Assembly (NCBI GenBank): GCA_016720775.1 | Contig: JADKJX010000003.1 | Coordinates: 434,001 to 498,000, forward strand | Source of the DNA: Chitinophagaceae bacterium | Lineage (GTDB): Bacteria > Bacteroidota > Bacteroidia > Chitinophagales > Chitinophagaceae | DNA: 64,000 bases | Direction: 5' to 3' | In this document: positions 35,494 to 43,724 of the stretch, piece by piece | Numbering within the stretch: the first letter of the stretch is position 1 | Layout of the letters: the number at the start of each line of letters is the position of its first letter | Translations under genes and position numbers: made by a program | Notes under the pieces: model-generated | Databases searched by the model: none | What the model was told of the DNA's origin: nothing | What the model saw: only the letters and a program-made list of their open reading frames with translations

Positions 35494-36509
35494 AATCAAT
35501 TGTAATTTTAACAGCCCTACCACTGGAACAAGATGCGATTGTTTCAAAACTTTCAGGAGTTGATATTTATGAGCATCCTGAATCACGGACACAATATAAA
35601 ATTGGCTACTGCCTTTCAAAAGGTAGCAGGTTGAAAATTGTTGTAGGCAGAAGCAATCAAACTAATGTGAACGCAGCAATTGAAACCGAAAGAATGATCC
35701 AACACTTTGACCCTTCACATATTTTGTTTGTTGGTGTTGCAGGTGGATTAAAGGATGTTACCATTGGAGACATTGTAATTGGTGCAGATGTTTACGGATA
35801 TGAAAGAGCTAAAGTCACAAATGAATTTCTATCAAGACCAAAGTTTGCTTTTTCTTCTTATGATTTAGAAATGAAAGCAGTTGATTTTTCTAATTCACTA
35901 GAATGGAAAACAAAATCTGTTTCAATTGCAAATCAGAAATTTCAGAAACAAGTAGAAGTTTTTTCAGGAACAATCGCTTCGGGTGAAAAAGTAATTGCTT
36001 CCACAGAATCCGATTTGTTCAAATTCATAAAATCCCATATCAGCCATGCTTTAGCTGTTGAGATGGAAGGTTTAGGATTCTTAGAAGCATGCAGACATTA
36101 CCCTTCAATAAAATCTTTAATCATTCGTGGGATTTCAGACCTTGTCGATGGAAAAAATATTGCAGACAAGGATGGTTCACAACAATACGCTGCTAATAAT
36201 GCAGCCGAGTTTCTTTTTGGTTTACTTGACTACCTAGATCTTAACCAAGAAATGAAGCCACCTTCTATGAGACAAAAACTTTTTGAAATAGTAACTAAAC
36301 TTTACCCAGAGGGATTGAAGGACAAAGGCCTTTGGTTAAGAGCAGGTGGCGACTTATCGGTAGTTCATTTGAACACAACAGGAAAAGCACAATGGATTGA
36401 AGCATTGCGACTGATTGAAAATGGTGGCGGAGGTGATATTGACTTTGAAACTTTAATAAGAGAAATGAAAATTGATTATCCAAAAAATGAGTCATGGAAA
36501 TTGATGTAA
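35490..36509 (+). CDS. Nucleoside phosphorylase-EAD1 fusion, candidate effector
   Basis: Residues 1-250 form a PNP/MTA-phosphorylase-superfamily domain: VILTALPLEQDAI, FVGVAGGLKDV, the nucleoside-binding Glu in AVEMEGLGFLEA and the Asp in IIRGISDLVDGK. Residues about 258-335 form an EAD1-like domain (KLYPEGLKDKGLWLRAGGDLSVV, GKAQWIEALRLIENGGGGDI, DYPKN). The same type of domain ends the preceding GAP1, so the two probably bind through it. Phosphorylase-fold domains are recurrent effectors in predicted conflict systems and may deplete a nucleoside or nucleotide. The frame is intact and is coupled to GAP1 by an ATGA overlap. Confidence 0.82.
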   Translation: MKSIVILTALPLEQDAIVSKLSGVDIYEHPESRTQYKIGYCLSKGSRLKIVVGRSNQTNVNAAIETERMIQHFDPSHILFVGVAGGLKDVTIGDIVIGADVYGYERAKVTNEFLSRPKFAFSSYDLEMKAVDFSNSLEWKTKSVSIANQKFQKQVEVFSGTIASGEKVIASTESDLFKFIKSHISHALAVEMEGLGFLEACRHYPSIKSLIIRGISDLVDGKNIADKDGSQQYAANNAAEFLFGLLDYLDLNQEMKPPSMRQKLFEIVTKLYPEGLKDKGLWLRAGGDLSVVHLNTTGKAQWIEALRLIENGGGGDIDFETLIREMKIDYPKNESWKLM

Positions 36510-36692
36510 AAAATTTACTATACCATTCCGCCCCATGCATTTTTTAGTGCATTGCAAAACATAGAGATTTAAGTAAAATTCAGTTTGCTAGAGATCTTTT
36601 TTAACGATAATCCTTCCAAGAATTCTGATGGAGAAATTTCCAGTGAATATGCTAATTTGAATAATTGATTTAATATCATTCCCTGGTTATTC

Positions 36693-36932
36693 TCAAGGAA
36701 GCAAATCCCTAGGGGTAACACCCAACGCTTCAGCAACCCTGAATAGATATGAGATAGTAAAATTTACTTGCCCTAACTCCATTCTTGCTAATTGGGAATA
36801 ATCCATACCTGAAGTATTCGCTAAATGTTCTATCGAAATTTCTTTTGAGTTCCTGATTTCCCTGATTTTAGCTCCTACCAATGACAAGGCGGCTTTATTA
36901 ACGTAATATCCCGATTTTGGCTTTTGCTTCAC
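36693..36932 (-). CDS. XRE-family helix-turn-helix regulator
   Basis: A 79-residue product with a single lambda-repressor-type domain: VGAKIREIRNSKEISIEHLANTSGMDYSQLARMELGQVNFTISYLFRVAEALGVTPRDLLP. The SGMDYSQLARME helix-turn-helix is clear. It lies on the opposite strand, convergent with the conflict operon, as an element or system regulator often does. It could bind its own or the island promoters. Confidence 0.88.
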   Translation of the reverse strand: MKQKPKSGYYVNKAALSLVGAKIREIRNSKEISIEHLANTSGMDYSQLARMELGQVNFTISYLFRVAEALGVTPRDLLP

Positions 36933-37037
36933 CCTCCAAAGGGAATTCTTCTACAGACTTTGAACAATGGAGAATTCTCTATACCTTGTCTATCTCTAGA
37001 ATTGCAACTAGAATCCTAAAACAAATCATTCTGCGCT

Positions 37038-37661
37038 ATGAACAGGATCATTATGCTACTAGCCGTAATTACCATCATTTCATGTAACTCTAAAACTGAC
37101 ATAAGGAGAGAAGTATTTGCGGGATGGGAATTGGGGTCATCTATAGTTGAAGTCAACGAAAAAGGAGAGGATATGATGAAGTCGGGTCGCATAATTTTTT
37201 TAAAACCTGGCATCAATTATGTGCCATCAAAAGCTTTGGGAAAATATTATTATTCCTCCCCAATATTTATGTTTCACGATACTATATTATCTCAAATAAA
37301 AGTTGTTTCTTACCCCAGCTGGATAAAATTGAAGAGGATATAAATTTAGTGAAGGAAGGCCACACGGATCTAAATTTCCAATCGATTTACGCTGACCAGA
37401 TTAATCCTATTCTGGTTCGTGATATCGTTATAAAGGAAATGAATTCGAAGTATAATAAATATGATAGTAGGGGATACATCTAAAGCAGAACCAACTTTCG
37501 CATTAGAAACTATACGGTGGAATGACCGCAACGATGTTGATATTACCTTAAGCTTTAAGCAAGATATTATCTCACAGTATCCAACTAGTTCTATTATTTT
37601 GACTTATGCTTACACTCCGAGTATGGAAAAGAAGGTCTTTAAGAATATTTCAATTTATTAA
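37038..37661 (+). pseudogene. Small lipoprotein, two frameshifts
   Basis: Begins MNRIIMLLAVITIISCNSK, a lipoprotein leader with Cys at residue 16. The first frame ends at 37343. The sense continues as DKIEEDINLVKEGHTDLNFQSIYADQINP in another frame and then as VGDTSKAEPTFALETIRWNDRNDVDITLSF in a third (shifts near 37322 and 37455). The assembled protein is about 205 residues. Nothing recognised beyond export and lipid attachment. Confidence 0.55.
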
Positions 37662-37835
37662 AAGAGCCTAAGTGGAATAGCTACTAACTATCGTTGGCCA
37701 CGTAATTACTTTTGAACAAGAATCTTTAAATAAATCGGTTCCGCAATATATTTCTATTTCAAATGCTGGAAATGAGACAACTTATTTAAATTTGCTAACA
37801 ACGACAGTTCAGTAAAGTTTCTATTATAAACAATT

Positions 37836-37859
37836 TTTGGGTCAGGTTTGGGTCAGAAA
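37836..37859 (+). promoter_or_regulatory. Candidate integrase arm-binding sites, right end
   Basis: TTTGGGTCAGG followed by TTTGGGTCAGAAA forms two tandem units. 22 of 24 positions equal the pair at 16711-16734, in the same orientation. It lies 51 bases before the right direct repeat. Confidence 0.6.
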
Positions 37860-37910
37860 TTATCACAAAGAGATGAGAAATGTAGACTGGATAAGTGTTT
37901 GAGGAGATTT

Positions 37911-37966
37911 AGCGCTTGCATGGCATGCAAGAGGTCGTCGGTTCGACCCCGATACTCTCCACAAAA
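37911..37966 (+). repeat. Right direct repeat: 3' fragment of tRNA-Ala
   Basis: Identical to 16544-16599. The 5' part of the tRNA is missing here, so this copy is not a gene. It marks the right boundary of the island. The stretch 37662-37910 before it has no gene, only the arm-site candidates. Confidence 0.95.
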
Positions 37967-37990
37967 TCTATCCTGCTTCGGCAGGATAGA
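37967..37990 (+). terminator. Native terminator hairpin of tRNA-Ala, separated by the insertion
   Basis: TCTATCCTGC-TTCG-GCAGGATAGA is a perfect 10-bp stem with a UUCG-type tetraloop, directly after the right repeat. It would originally have followed tRNA-Ala. Confidence 0.75.
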
Positions 37991-38033
37991 TTGTTACTTC
38001 ATTTGAAAGAAAATCGGACCTGATTTGCAAAAT

Positions 38034-38057
38034 GCCCGACAAATGCCGGGCGTTTTT
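38034..38057 (+). terminator. Rho-independent terminator
   Basis: GCCCGAC-AAAT-GCCGGGC (one mismatch) is followed by GTTTTTATTT. It lies between the island and the YHS gene. Confidence 0.65.
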
Positions 38058-38120
38058 ATTTACCCGGTAGCATAAATGTAATATGCCCGACAACGACTTC
38101 TTCTCACAAATAGTTCTTTT

Positions 38121-39092
38121 GTGAAAAAATCAGAAGTCATGAAACAAATAACAAAATCGCCAAAAACACTAAAGGCCATTTCTTATTACCGGAATGCAAA
38201 GACCAATAAACTGACCATTGTATTAACATTCTGTTTTGCAGCATTGTTACTGCTTACTGTTGTTAGCAACAGTCATGCCCAGAATAATTCAGAAAAGTAT
38301 TTCAACAACATTAATGATAAGGGAGTGATACTGGACGGGTATGATGCGGTCGCTTTCTTCATTGATAATAAACCGGTGCAGGGGGATGAGAAATTCCAAT
38401 ACAGCTACCAGGATGCCATTTATTATTTCGCATCACAACAACACCTGGACCTGTTCAAGGGTAACCCGGATAAGTACAAACCCCAGTTTGGAGCCTGGTG
38501 TGCCTATGCAGTTTCACTTGGCAGAGTAGCTCCCATTGATGTAAATACTTTTTCGATCGTAGATGGCAGGTTAGTGATCCAGCACAACGAAAGGGCTGTT
38601 AAAGGCTGGAACAAGGATGTTGCGGGAAATTTATCCAAGGCCGATAAATACTGGCCGGCTGTTTCTTCCAAGAACGGGAAACAGATAACAACCGATGAAG
38701 AAAAAGGATTCCTGAATAACACGGATAAAGACGGGGTGATATTGCAGGGTTATGATGCGGTAGCCTATTTCACCGATAATAAGGCTGTGATGGGCAGCGA
38801 TAAATATACTGCCCGCTATAATGGCGCCACCTACTGGTTCTCTTCTGAAAAGAACGCAGCCATGTTCAAAGATCACCCGGAGATGTTTGCCCCGCAGTAT
38901 GGAGCATATTGCGGTTATGCAATGAGCCTGAATAAACTCCGTCCTATCAATCCTGAGATATTTGATGTGATCGATGGCCATCTCATTTTGCAACATAGTA
39001 AAGACGCCTATGATAAATTCCACGATGGATTGGCCGCAAATATTGTAAAGGCAGACATGTACTGGCCAAAGAAAGTAAAAGAATGCAGGTAA
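38121..39092 (+). CDS. Exported protein with two tandem YHS domains
   Basis: A long N-terminal signal or anchor (hydrophobic about residues 33-53, ending SNSHAQ) precedes two homologous copies: DKGVILDGYDAVAFFIDNKPVQGDEKFQ...FGAWCAYAVSLG and DKDGVILQGYDAVAYFTDNKAVMGSDKYT...YGAYCGYAMSLN. Each has the YHS pattern GYD.VAYF....V.G and a cysteine later, thought to bind metal. The start may be the GTG at 38121 or the ATG at 38139. Followed by a heme-binding-type gene. Likely periplasmic metal or redox handling; the exact role is unknown. Confidence 0.85.
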   Translation: MKKSEVMKQITKSPKTLKAISYYRNAKTNKLTIVLTFCFAALLLLTVVSNSHAQNNSEKYFNNINDKGVILDGYDAVAFFIDNKPVQGDEKFQYSYQDAIYYFASQQHLDLFKGNPDKYKPQFGAWCAYAVSLGRVAPIDVNTFSIVDGRLVIQHNERAVKGWNKDVAGNLSKADKYWPAVSSKNGKQITTDEEKGFLNNTDKDGVILQGYDAVAYFTDNKAVMGSDKYTARYNGATYWFSSEKNAAMFKDHPEMFAPQYGAYCGYAMSLNKLRPINPEIFDVIDGHLILQHSKDAYDKFHDGLAANIVKADMYWPKKVKECR

Positions 39093-39159
39093 ATCTGTTG
39101 GGTTTGACGAACCGGCTAAATAAATTAAAATTTAGAATTAAAAATTAAAAAGTATAGTC

Positions 39160-39642
39160 ATGAAATTTATAAAGAATCATTTACCCCTGTTGTTGGTTGC
39201 AATAGTGCTATTCTCCATTCCTTCTAAGGCGCAGGTGCTTTCAACGAAGAATATCTCCCTTGATGCAGCCAAGAAAATTGTTGCCGAAGCAGTCGCTTAT
39301 GCAAAGGCCAATAATGCTCCCGGCGGTGCCATAGCAGTGGTTGATGCAGGCGGCAGTCTTGTTTACCTGGAACGCCTGGACAATACGTTCGCTGCTGCTT
39401 CGGAAGTGGCAACCAAAAAAGCAAATACAGCTGCTTTGTTCAAAGCCCCTTCTTCCAAACTGGAGAATTCTATTAATGGAGGAAGACAGGCATTGATAAC
39501 TGTTGGGCATACTTTTTTACAAGGTGGAATTCCCATCATTTACCAGGGGCAGGTGATTGGCGCTATTGGCGTGAGCGGAAGCGCCAGTGCCCAGCAGGAT
39601 GAAGATATGGCTAATGCAGGCGCAAAGGCAAAAATCGATTAA
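39160..39642 (+). CDS. Exported HbpS/GlcG-family heme-binding-type protein
   Basis: 160 residues with a signal peptide (LLLVAIVLFSIPSKAQ). The HbpS/GlcG (DUF336) fold is shown by LDAAKKIVAEAVAYAKANNAPGGAIAVVDAGG.LVYLERLD, ATKKANTAALF and GGIPI.Y.G.VIGAIGVSGSASAQQDE..A. In Streptomyces HbpS binds heme and senses redox stress; the role here is inferred from fold only. Same strand and spacing suggest co-transcription with the YHS gene. Confidence 0.88.
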   Translation: MKFIKNHLPLLLVAIVLFSIPSKAQVLSTKNISLDAAKKIVAEAVAYAKANNAPGGAIAVVDAGGSLVYLERLDNTFAAASEVATKKANTAALFKAPSSKLENSINGGRQALITVGHTFLQGGIPIIYQGQVIGAIGVSGSASAQQDEDMANAGAKAKID

Positions 39643-39675
39643 GTCAGGCTAACCAAGGATCACAAATATAAAACG

Positions 39676-41346
39676 ATGATAAAATTATACTCAATACTTA
39701 AGATATACATGATCATCCTGATCGTGCTGTTCTTCTCGCTGTTGTCATTCAAATTATTTGCACAGGAAACAAGGCAGCTATCTGTAGATAAACCACAAGC
39801 AATAGCCGACCTGAAAACAACAGAAGGTGCGGCGCTGGTAAATGCAAAATGGTTTGTACAGGATGCACATGTAGTGGATGCGGAGTTTAAAACACCTGGT
39901 CCGGGAGCAAATGGAGATCCGTTGCCTTTATATCCAACCGGTAATGTAATAAAAACACACAGCATTCATCCGCAGATCGGTGCAGCTGATTTTGACAAAG
40001 CTTTCAGATCATTGCAGCCTACCGAACTTGAATCGAGACAGGGAACGGGTTTGGTCTCCTATGTATGGTATAAAGTGGAACTGGCCATTCCTGTTGTGAT
40101 CGGTAAACTAAATACGACTGGTACAACAGCTGTGTTTGAAATTACCGTGGATGATTACAGTGAGATATGGGTAAATGGAAAGCAGGCGCTGGGATTTGGA
40201 CAAAGCGGCAATGGACCGGTTGCAGGATACAATACAAGGAACAGGATAATATTGACCAACAATGCAAAAGCGGGAGATAAATTTTCGATCGCCATTTTAG
40301 GTATCAACGGACCGATAGGAAAGATACCGGATAATTATATCTGGATCCGTAATGCGGTGGTTGATTTTTACAAAGAGCTTCCATCAAATAAAGACTGGAA
40401 AGATGTTGGCAGGATATATACCCTGGATGAAAAACTCAATTCCATCATTTTGCCGGGTACAAAAGTGGAAAAGATCGCTGATGGATTCTCTTTCACAGAA
40501 GGCCCTGTCTGGCACCCGGATGGATATTTATTATTCAGCGATCCGAATACAAATACCATTTACCGCTACGATCCGGCAAATCATAATGTTACGGTTTATA
40601 TGAGTCACAGTGGTTATACAGGCGTCAATATCGGGGAATACGGCCAGCCGGGGAGTAATGGGTTGGCTATCGATAAAGAAGGAAGACTGATCGTTGATCA
40701 GCACGGCAACAGGCGGGTGGTTCGTTATGAAAAGAAAGGTCCGTTAACTGTTCTGGCTGATAAGATCGACGGGAAAAGATTCAACAGCCCGAATGATGTG
40801 GTATTAAAAAGTGATGGCAGTATTTATTTTACAGATCCTCCTTATGGATTGCCCGATTTTTTTAACGATACAGGAAAAGAACTTGATTATTCAGGAGTAT
40901 TCATGATCCGTAATGGAAAAGTATCTCTTGTATCGAAAGACCTGGGCGGGCCAAACGGCCTGGCATTCTCTCCCGATGAAAAATATTTTTATGTCACCAA
41001 CTGGGATATCCGGGACATTCACCATACCAAAACACTGTGGCGATATGAGGTACAGGCAGACGGAACTTTACAGAACGGCAAAATATTATTCGATTGGAAT
41101 ATTACCGAGGATGAGGAAGCGCTTGACGGAATGAAAGTGGATAAGGAAGGCAACCTCTTTGTATCTGCTCCGGGTGGTTTATGGATACTAAGTGCTGAAG
41201 GAAAATTGCTGGGAAAGATCGTAACACCTGAACGTCCGGCAAATATGGCATGGGGCGATGCAGATGGAAAAGCATTGTATTTGACAGCTCACAGCAGCCT
41301 GTATAAAGTGAGGGTAAATACAGGCGGAAAATTTTCGTGGCAATAA
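39676..41346 (+). CDS. Exported SMP-30/gluconolactonase-type protein with N-terminal jelly-roll domain
   Basis: Encodes 556 residues with a signal segment (IYMIILIVLFFSLLSFKLFAQ). Residues about 40-230 look like a galactose-binding-type beta domain (VSYVWYKVELAIPV, VFEITVDDYSEIWVNGKQ). Residues about 255-555 form an SMP-30/LRE six-bladed propeller with FTEGPVWHPDGYLLFSDPNTN, the metal-site segment FNSPNDVVLKSDGSIYFTDPPYG and GPNGLAFSPDEK. The enzyme class hydrolyses sugar lactones with a divalent metal. Substrate unknown. Confidence 0.87.
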   Translation: MIKLYSILKIYMIILIVLFFSLLSFKLFAQETRQLSVDKPQAIADLKTTEGAALVNAKWFVQDAHVVDAEFKTPGPGANGDPLPLYPTGNVIKTHSIHPQIGAADFDKAFRSLQPTELESRQGTGLVSYVWYKVELAIPVVIGKLNTTGTTAVFEITVDDYSEIWVNGKQALGFGQSGNGPVAGYNTRNRIILTNNAKAGDKFSIAILGINGPIGKIPDNYIWIRNAVVDFYKELPSNKDWKDVGRIYTLDEKLNSIILPGTKVEKIADGFSFTEGPVWHPDGYLLFSDPNTNTIYRYDPANHNVTVYMSHSGYTGVNIGEYGQPGSNGLAIDKEGRLIVDQHGNRRVVRYEKKGPLTVLADKIDGKRFNSPNDVVLKSDGSIYFTDPPYGLPDFFNDTGKELDYSGVFMIRNGKVSLVSKDLGGPNGLAFSPDEKYFYVTNWDIRDIHHTKTLWRYEVQADGTLQNGKILFDWNITEDEEALDGMKVDKEGNLFVSAPGGLWILSAEGKLLGKIVTPERPANMAWGDADGKALYLTAHSSLYKVRVNTGGKFSWQ

Positions 41347-41386
41347 TTAAAACAGGATTGATTTGCCTTAGGATAAAATAATTAAT

Positions 41387-42076
41387 ATGAAGACAGCAAT
41401 CGTAACCGGCGCTTCCGGTAATTTGGGGCAGACAGTAATAAAAAAATTTCTTGCCGAAGGATATAACGTTGTGGGCACGATCATTCCCAATGATCCAACG
41501 CCTTTTGAAATAAACGATGCGAAGCTGGAAAAAGTGATCGTTGACCTGATGGATGAGACCGGGTCAGAAAAATTTGTACAGAACGTGATCGCCAAATACG
41601 GTAGTGTTGATGCGGTAGTACTGACGGTTGGTGGTTTTGCGGTGGGCAATATAGCCGATACCAAAACATCGGATATCTATAAACAATACAAACTGAATTT
41701 TGAAACTGCCTATAATGTTGCCCGCCCTACATTTATGCAAATGATGCAGCAGGGCAGCGGACGAATATTTCTTATCGGCTCCAGGCCCGGGCTGGGTGCA
41801 AAAGACGGGAAAGGTATGGTTGCTTACGGTTTGGGTAAATCTTTGCTGTTTCGCCTGGCTGAATTAATGAATGATGAGGCCCGCGGGCACAATGTGGTTA
41901 CCAGCGTGCTGGTGCCAAGTACAATAGATACGCCGCAGAACCGCAAAGCCATGCCTGATGCTAAGTTTGAAAACTGGGTAAAGGCAGAAGCCATTGCAGA
42001 TATTATTTATTTCTACTGTACCGATGAAGCTTCCTTATTGCGGGAGCCTTTGATAAAAATATATAATAACGCTTAG
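41387..42076 (+). CDS. Short-chain dehydrogenase/reductase
   Basis: 229 residues with the NAD(P)-binding TGASGNLG at residues 7-14 and an SDR Rossmann fold. The catalytic region has FLIGSRPGL...GMVAYGLGKS (Ser, Tyr-x3-Lys). Substrate unknown. It follows the SMP-30 gene closely and may belong to the same transcript, which ends at the hairpin at 42106. Confidence 0.88.
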   Translation: MKTAIVTGASGNLGQTVIKKFLAEGYNVVGTIIPNDPTPFEINDAKLEKVIVDLMDETGSEKFVQNVIAKYGSVDAVVLTVGGFAVGNIADTKTSDIYKQYKLNFETAYNVARPTFMQMMQQGSGRIFLIGSRPGLGAKDGKGMVAYGLGKSLLFRLAELMNDEARGHNVVTSVLVPSTIDTPQNRKAMPDAKFENWVKAEAIADIIYFYCTDEASLLREPLIKIYNNA

Positions 42077-42105
42077 GGTGTTTTATAGTTGTTTTGATTA
42101 ATGAT

Positions 42106-42140
42106 AAAGTGCTGCTGGAAAATTCTTGCGGCACTTTTTT
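42106..42140 (+). terminator. Rho-independent terminator
   Basis: AAAGTGC at 42106-42112 pairs with GCACTTT at 42131-42137, and the stem runs into a T-run. It overlaps the upstream extension of the next reading frame, which argues for the later start codon of that gene. Confidence 0.75.
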
Positions 42141-42185
42141 ATAAATTACAGGCGTAAAGGTGAAGCTCTGCAGGTCTTAATAATA

Positions 42186-43133
42186 ATGAATATTATGCTG
42201 CCACTCTTACGTAACAAATATTTCATTGCTTTTTTCCTCCTGTATAGCGCTGCCATGGCGTTATTGACACTTGGATTTCACCAGCCCTTTATCGACCTGG
42301 TAACACCTTTTATTTTCTTTGGCATCTTGTTTTCGATTATTGGCTGGTTATTGGTACGGGATTCAGTTCAGTCATTTCCTGATAAAGCCGGTTTTAAAGG
42401 GGAAGCACTGATCATAATAGTCCTGGTATTGTTTTTCACCTGGTATGTTACTTATGGATCTTCCCTCATCAACAAACTGATTCCACAGAGCATCAGTGAA
42501 ACAGAATGGAAGAATGCCATTGCCATACTTTTAAAAAAACTACTGGTATTTGTCGTCACCCCCTTTTTAATTTACAGAGCGGCAGGATTTTCAGTAAAGG
42601 ATTTTGGATTAGTCATTGGCCGGAGAGATTTGTTCAGTAAAAAAACAATTGTTGTTTTTACTGTCTTATCCGTACTGATACTTTTATTCCAGTATTTCCT
42701 CAGTGGCGGCGCCAAACCGGTTCGGGAAGGACAATTCAATGCCCATCAATTAATCATCGCCTTGCCATTGCTTTTTTCCTGGCTCTTTATAGAAGTTGGA
42801 TTGGTGGAGGAATTTTTCTTCCGGGCCGTGTTACAGTCAAGAATTTCCGTGTTGCTTAGATCGCCTGTTGCCGGCATCGTGGTCAGTGGACTGATCTTTG
42901 GCCTGGCACATGCACCCGGCTTGTATTTACGTGGAGCAGAAAGTGAGGGCATCAGTGAGCAATTACCCTTCGGCTTCTGGGCTGCTTATACCATATCTGC
43001 CATGTCGGTTGCCGGGATATTTTTAGGTATTGCCTGGCAGCGCACTAAAAACCTATACCTCGTTATGGCCTTACACGCCATGGTTGACCTGTTGCCAAAC
43101 CTGGCAGAGTTTGTACATACCTGGCACCTGTAA
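42186..43133 (+). CDS. CPBP-family intramembrane glutamic protease
   Basis: From the ATG at 42186 the product has about 315 residues and eight or so hydrophobic segments. The CPBP (CAAX/Abi) motifs are present: EEFFFRAVLQSRI (EExxxR) and FGLAHAPGLYL (FxxxH), followed by a late Ala/His-rich helix (VMALHAMVDLLPN). Such proteases act inside the membrane. In bacteria some serve bacteriocin immunity or regulation; substrate unknown here. An upstream TTG start is unlikely because it falls in a terminator hairpin. Confidence 0.86.
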   Translation: MNIMLPLLRNKYFIAFFLLYSAAMALLTLGFHQPFIDLVTPFIFFGILFSIIGWLLVRDSVQSFPDKAGFKGEALIIIVLVLFFTWYVTYGSSLINKLIPQSISETEWKNAIAILLKKLLVFVVTPFLIYRAAGFSVKDFGLVIGRRDLFSKKTIVVFTVLSVLILLFQYFLSGGAKPVREGQFNAHQLIIALPLLFSWLFIEVGLVEEFFFRAVLQSRISVLLRSPVAGIVVSGLIFGLAHAPGLYLRGAESEGISEQLPFGFWAAYTISAMSVAGIFLGIAWQRTKNLYLVMALHAMVDLLPNLAEFVHTWHL

Positions 43134-43359
43134 ATTAGCCAGCAGAATACTTTTACTTCTCTTTAGGGTACTTTGGAACTTTCCCAAAATGCTGTGACTT
43201 TCCCAATATTTCAGGAAAATATTTTTTGGGAATTACCATTTTGCACTTTTTCATGATCTTCTGTAATCCTTTACTGTACTGCATTACATAGGGAATAGGA
43301 ACTTACCAAAAAGGCTGGCACCCCGTTTGGCTATAAAGATTGTGCCAAATAAAAAAATA

Positions 43360-43698
43360 ATGACTGAAGTAAAAGACAAAAAAGCGTTCAACGAAAAGGT
43401 TTTAAACGGAACGGGGTTGCAGGTAGTGAAGTTTTATGCTGACTGGAGTGGCCCGTGCCAGATGATGGTTCCCCTCTTCAATGAACTGGCAAGTATGTAC
43501 AGCGGTTCTGCTGCTTTTTACCGGGTAGATGTGGAAGAAGTACCTACGCTAAAAAAAGAGCTTGGGGTGATCGAGATGCCAACCATCTTATTCTACCTGA
43601 ATGGGGTTGTGGTGGATTTTGTGAATGGCCTGGCATCCAGGAATTCACTCATCGCCAAACTGGAAAATTTATTAAATAACAAAAGATCATCTAATTAA
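43360..43698 (+). CDS. Thioredoxin-fold protein with SGPC instead of CGPC
   Basis: From the ATG at 43360 it has 112 residues. The thioredoxin fold is clear (VVKFYADWSGPCQMMVPLFNELA, FYRVDVEEVPTLKKELGVIEMPTILFY with cis-Pro). The active-site position reads WSGPC, so the first, attacking cysteine is a serine. It cannot do normal dithiol exchange and may act through the remaining cysteine or as a binding protein. It lies 26 bases before the Crp/Fnr gene and was probably transcribed with it. Confidence 0.87.
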   Translation: MTEVKDKKAFNEKVLNGTGLQVVKFYADWSGPCQMMVPLFNELASMYSGSAAFYRVDVEEVPTLKKELGVIEMPTILFYLNGVVVDFVNGLASRNSLIAKLENLLNNKRSSN

Positions 43699-43724
43699 AA
43701 TTCTTAAAACTAAAACTAAAAATC

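Noticed and set aside
37911..37966. Second tRNA-Ala gene
   Set aside because: Only the 3' part is present; the acceptor 5' strand and the D-arm 5' part are missing. It is the right attachment repeat.
42126..42185. Upstream TTG start for the CPBP protease
   Set aside because: These codons overlap a terminator hairpin and do not resemble a membrane protein start; the ATG at 42186 is better.
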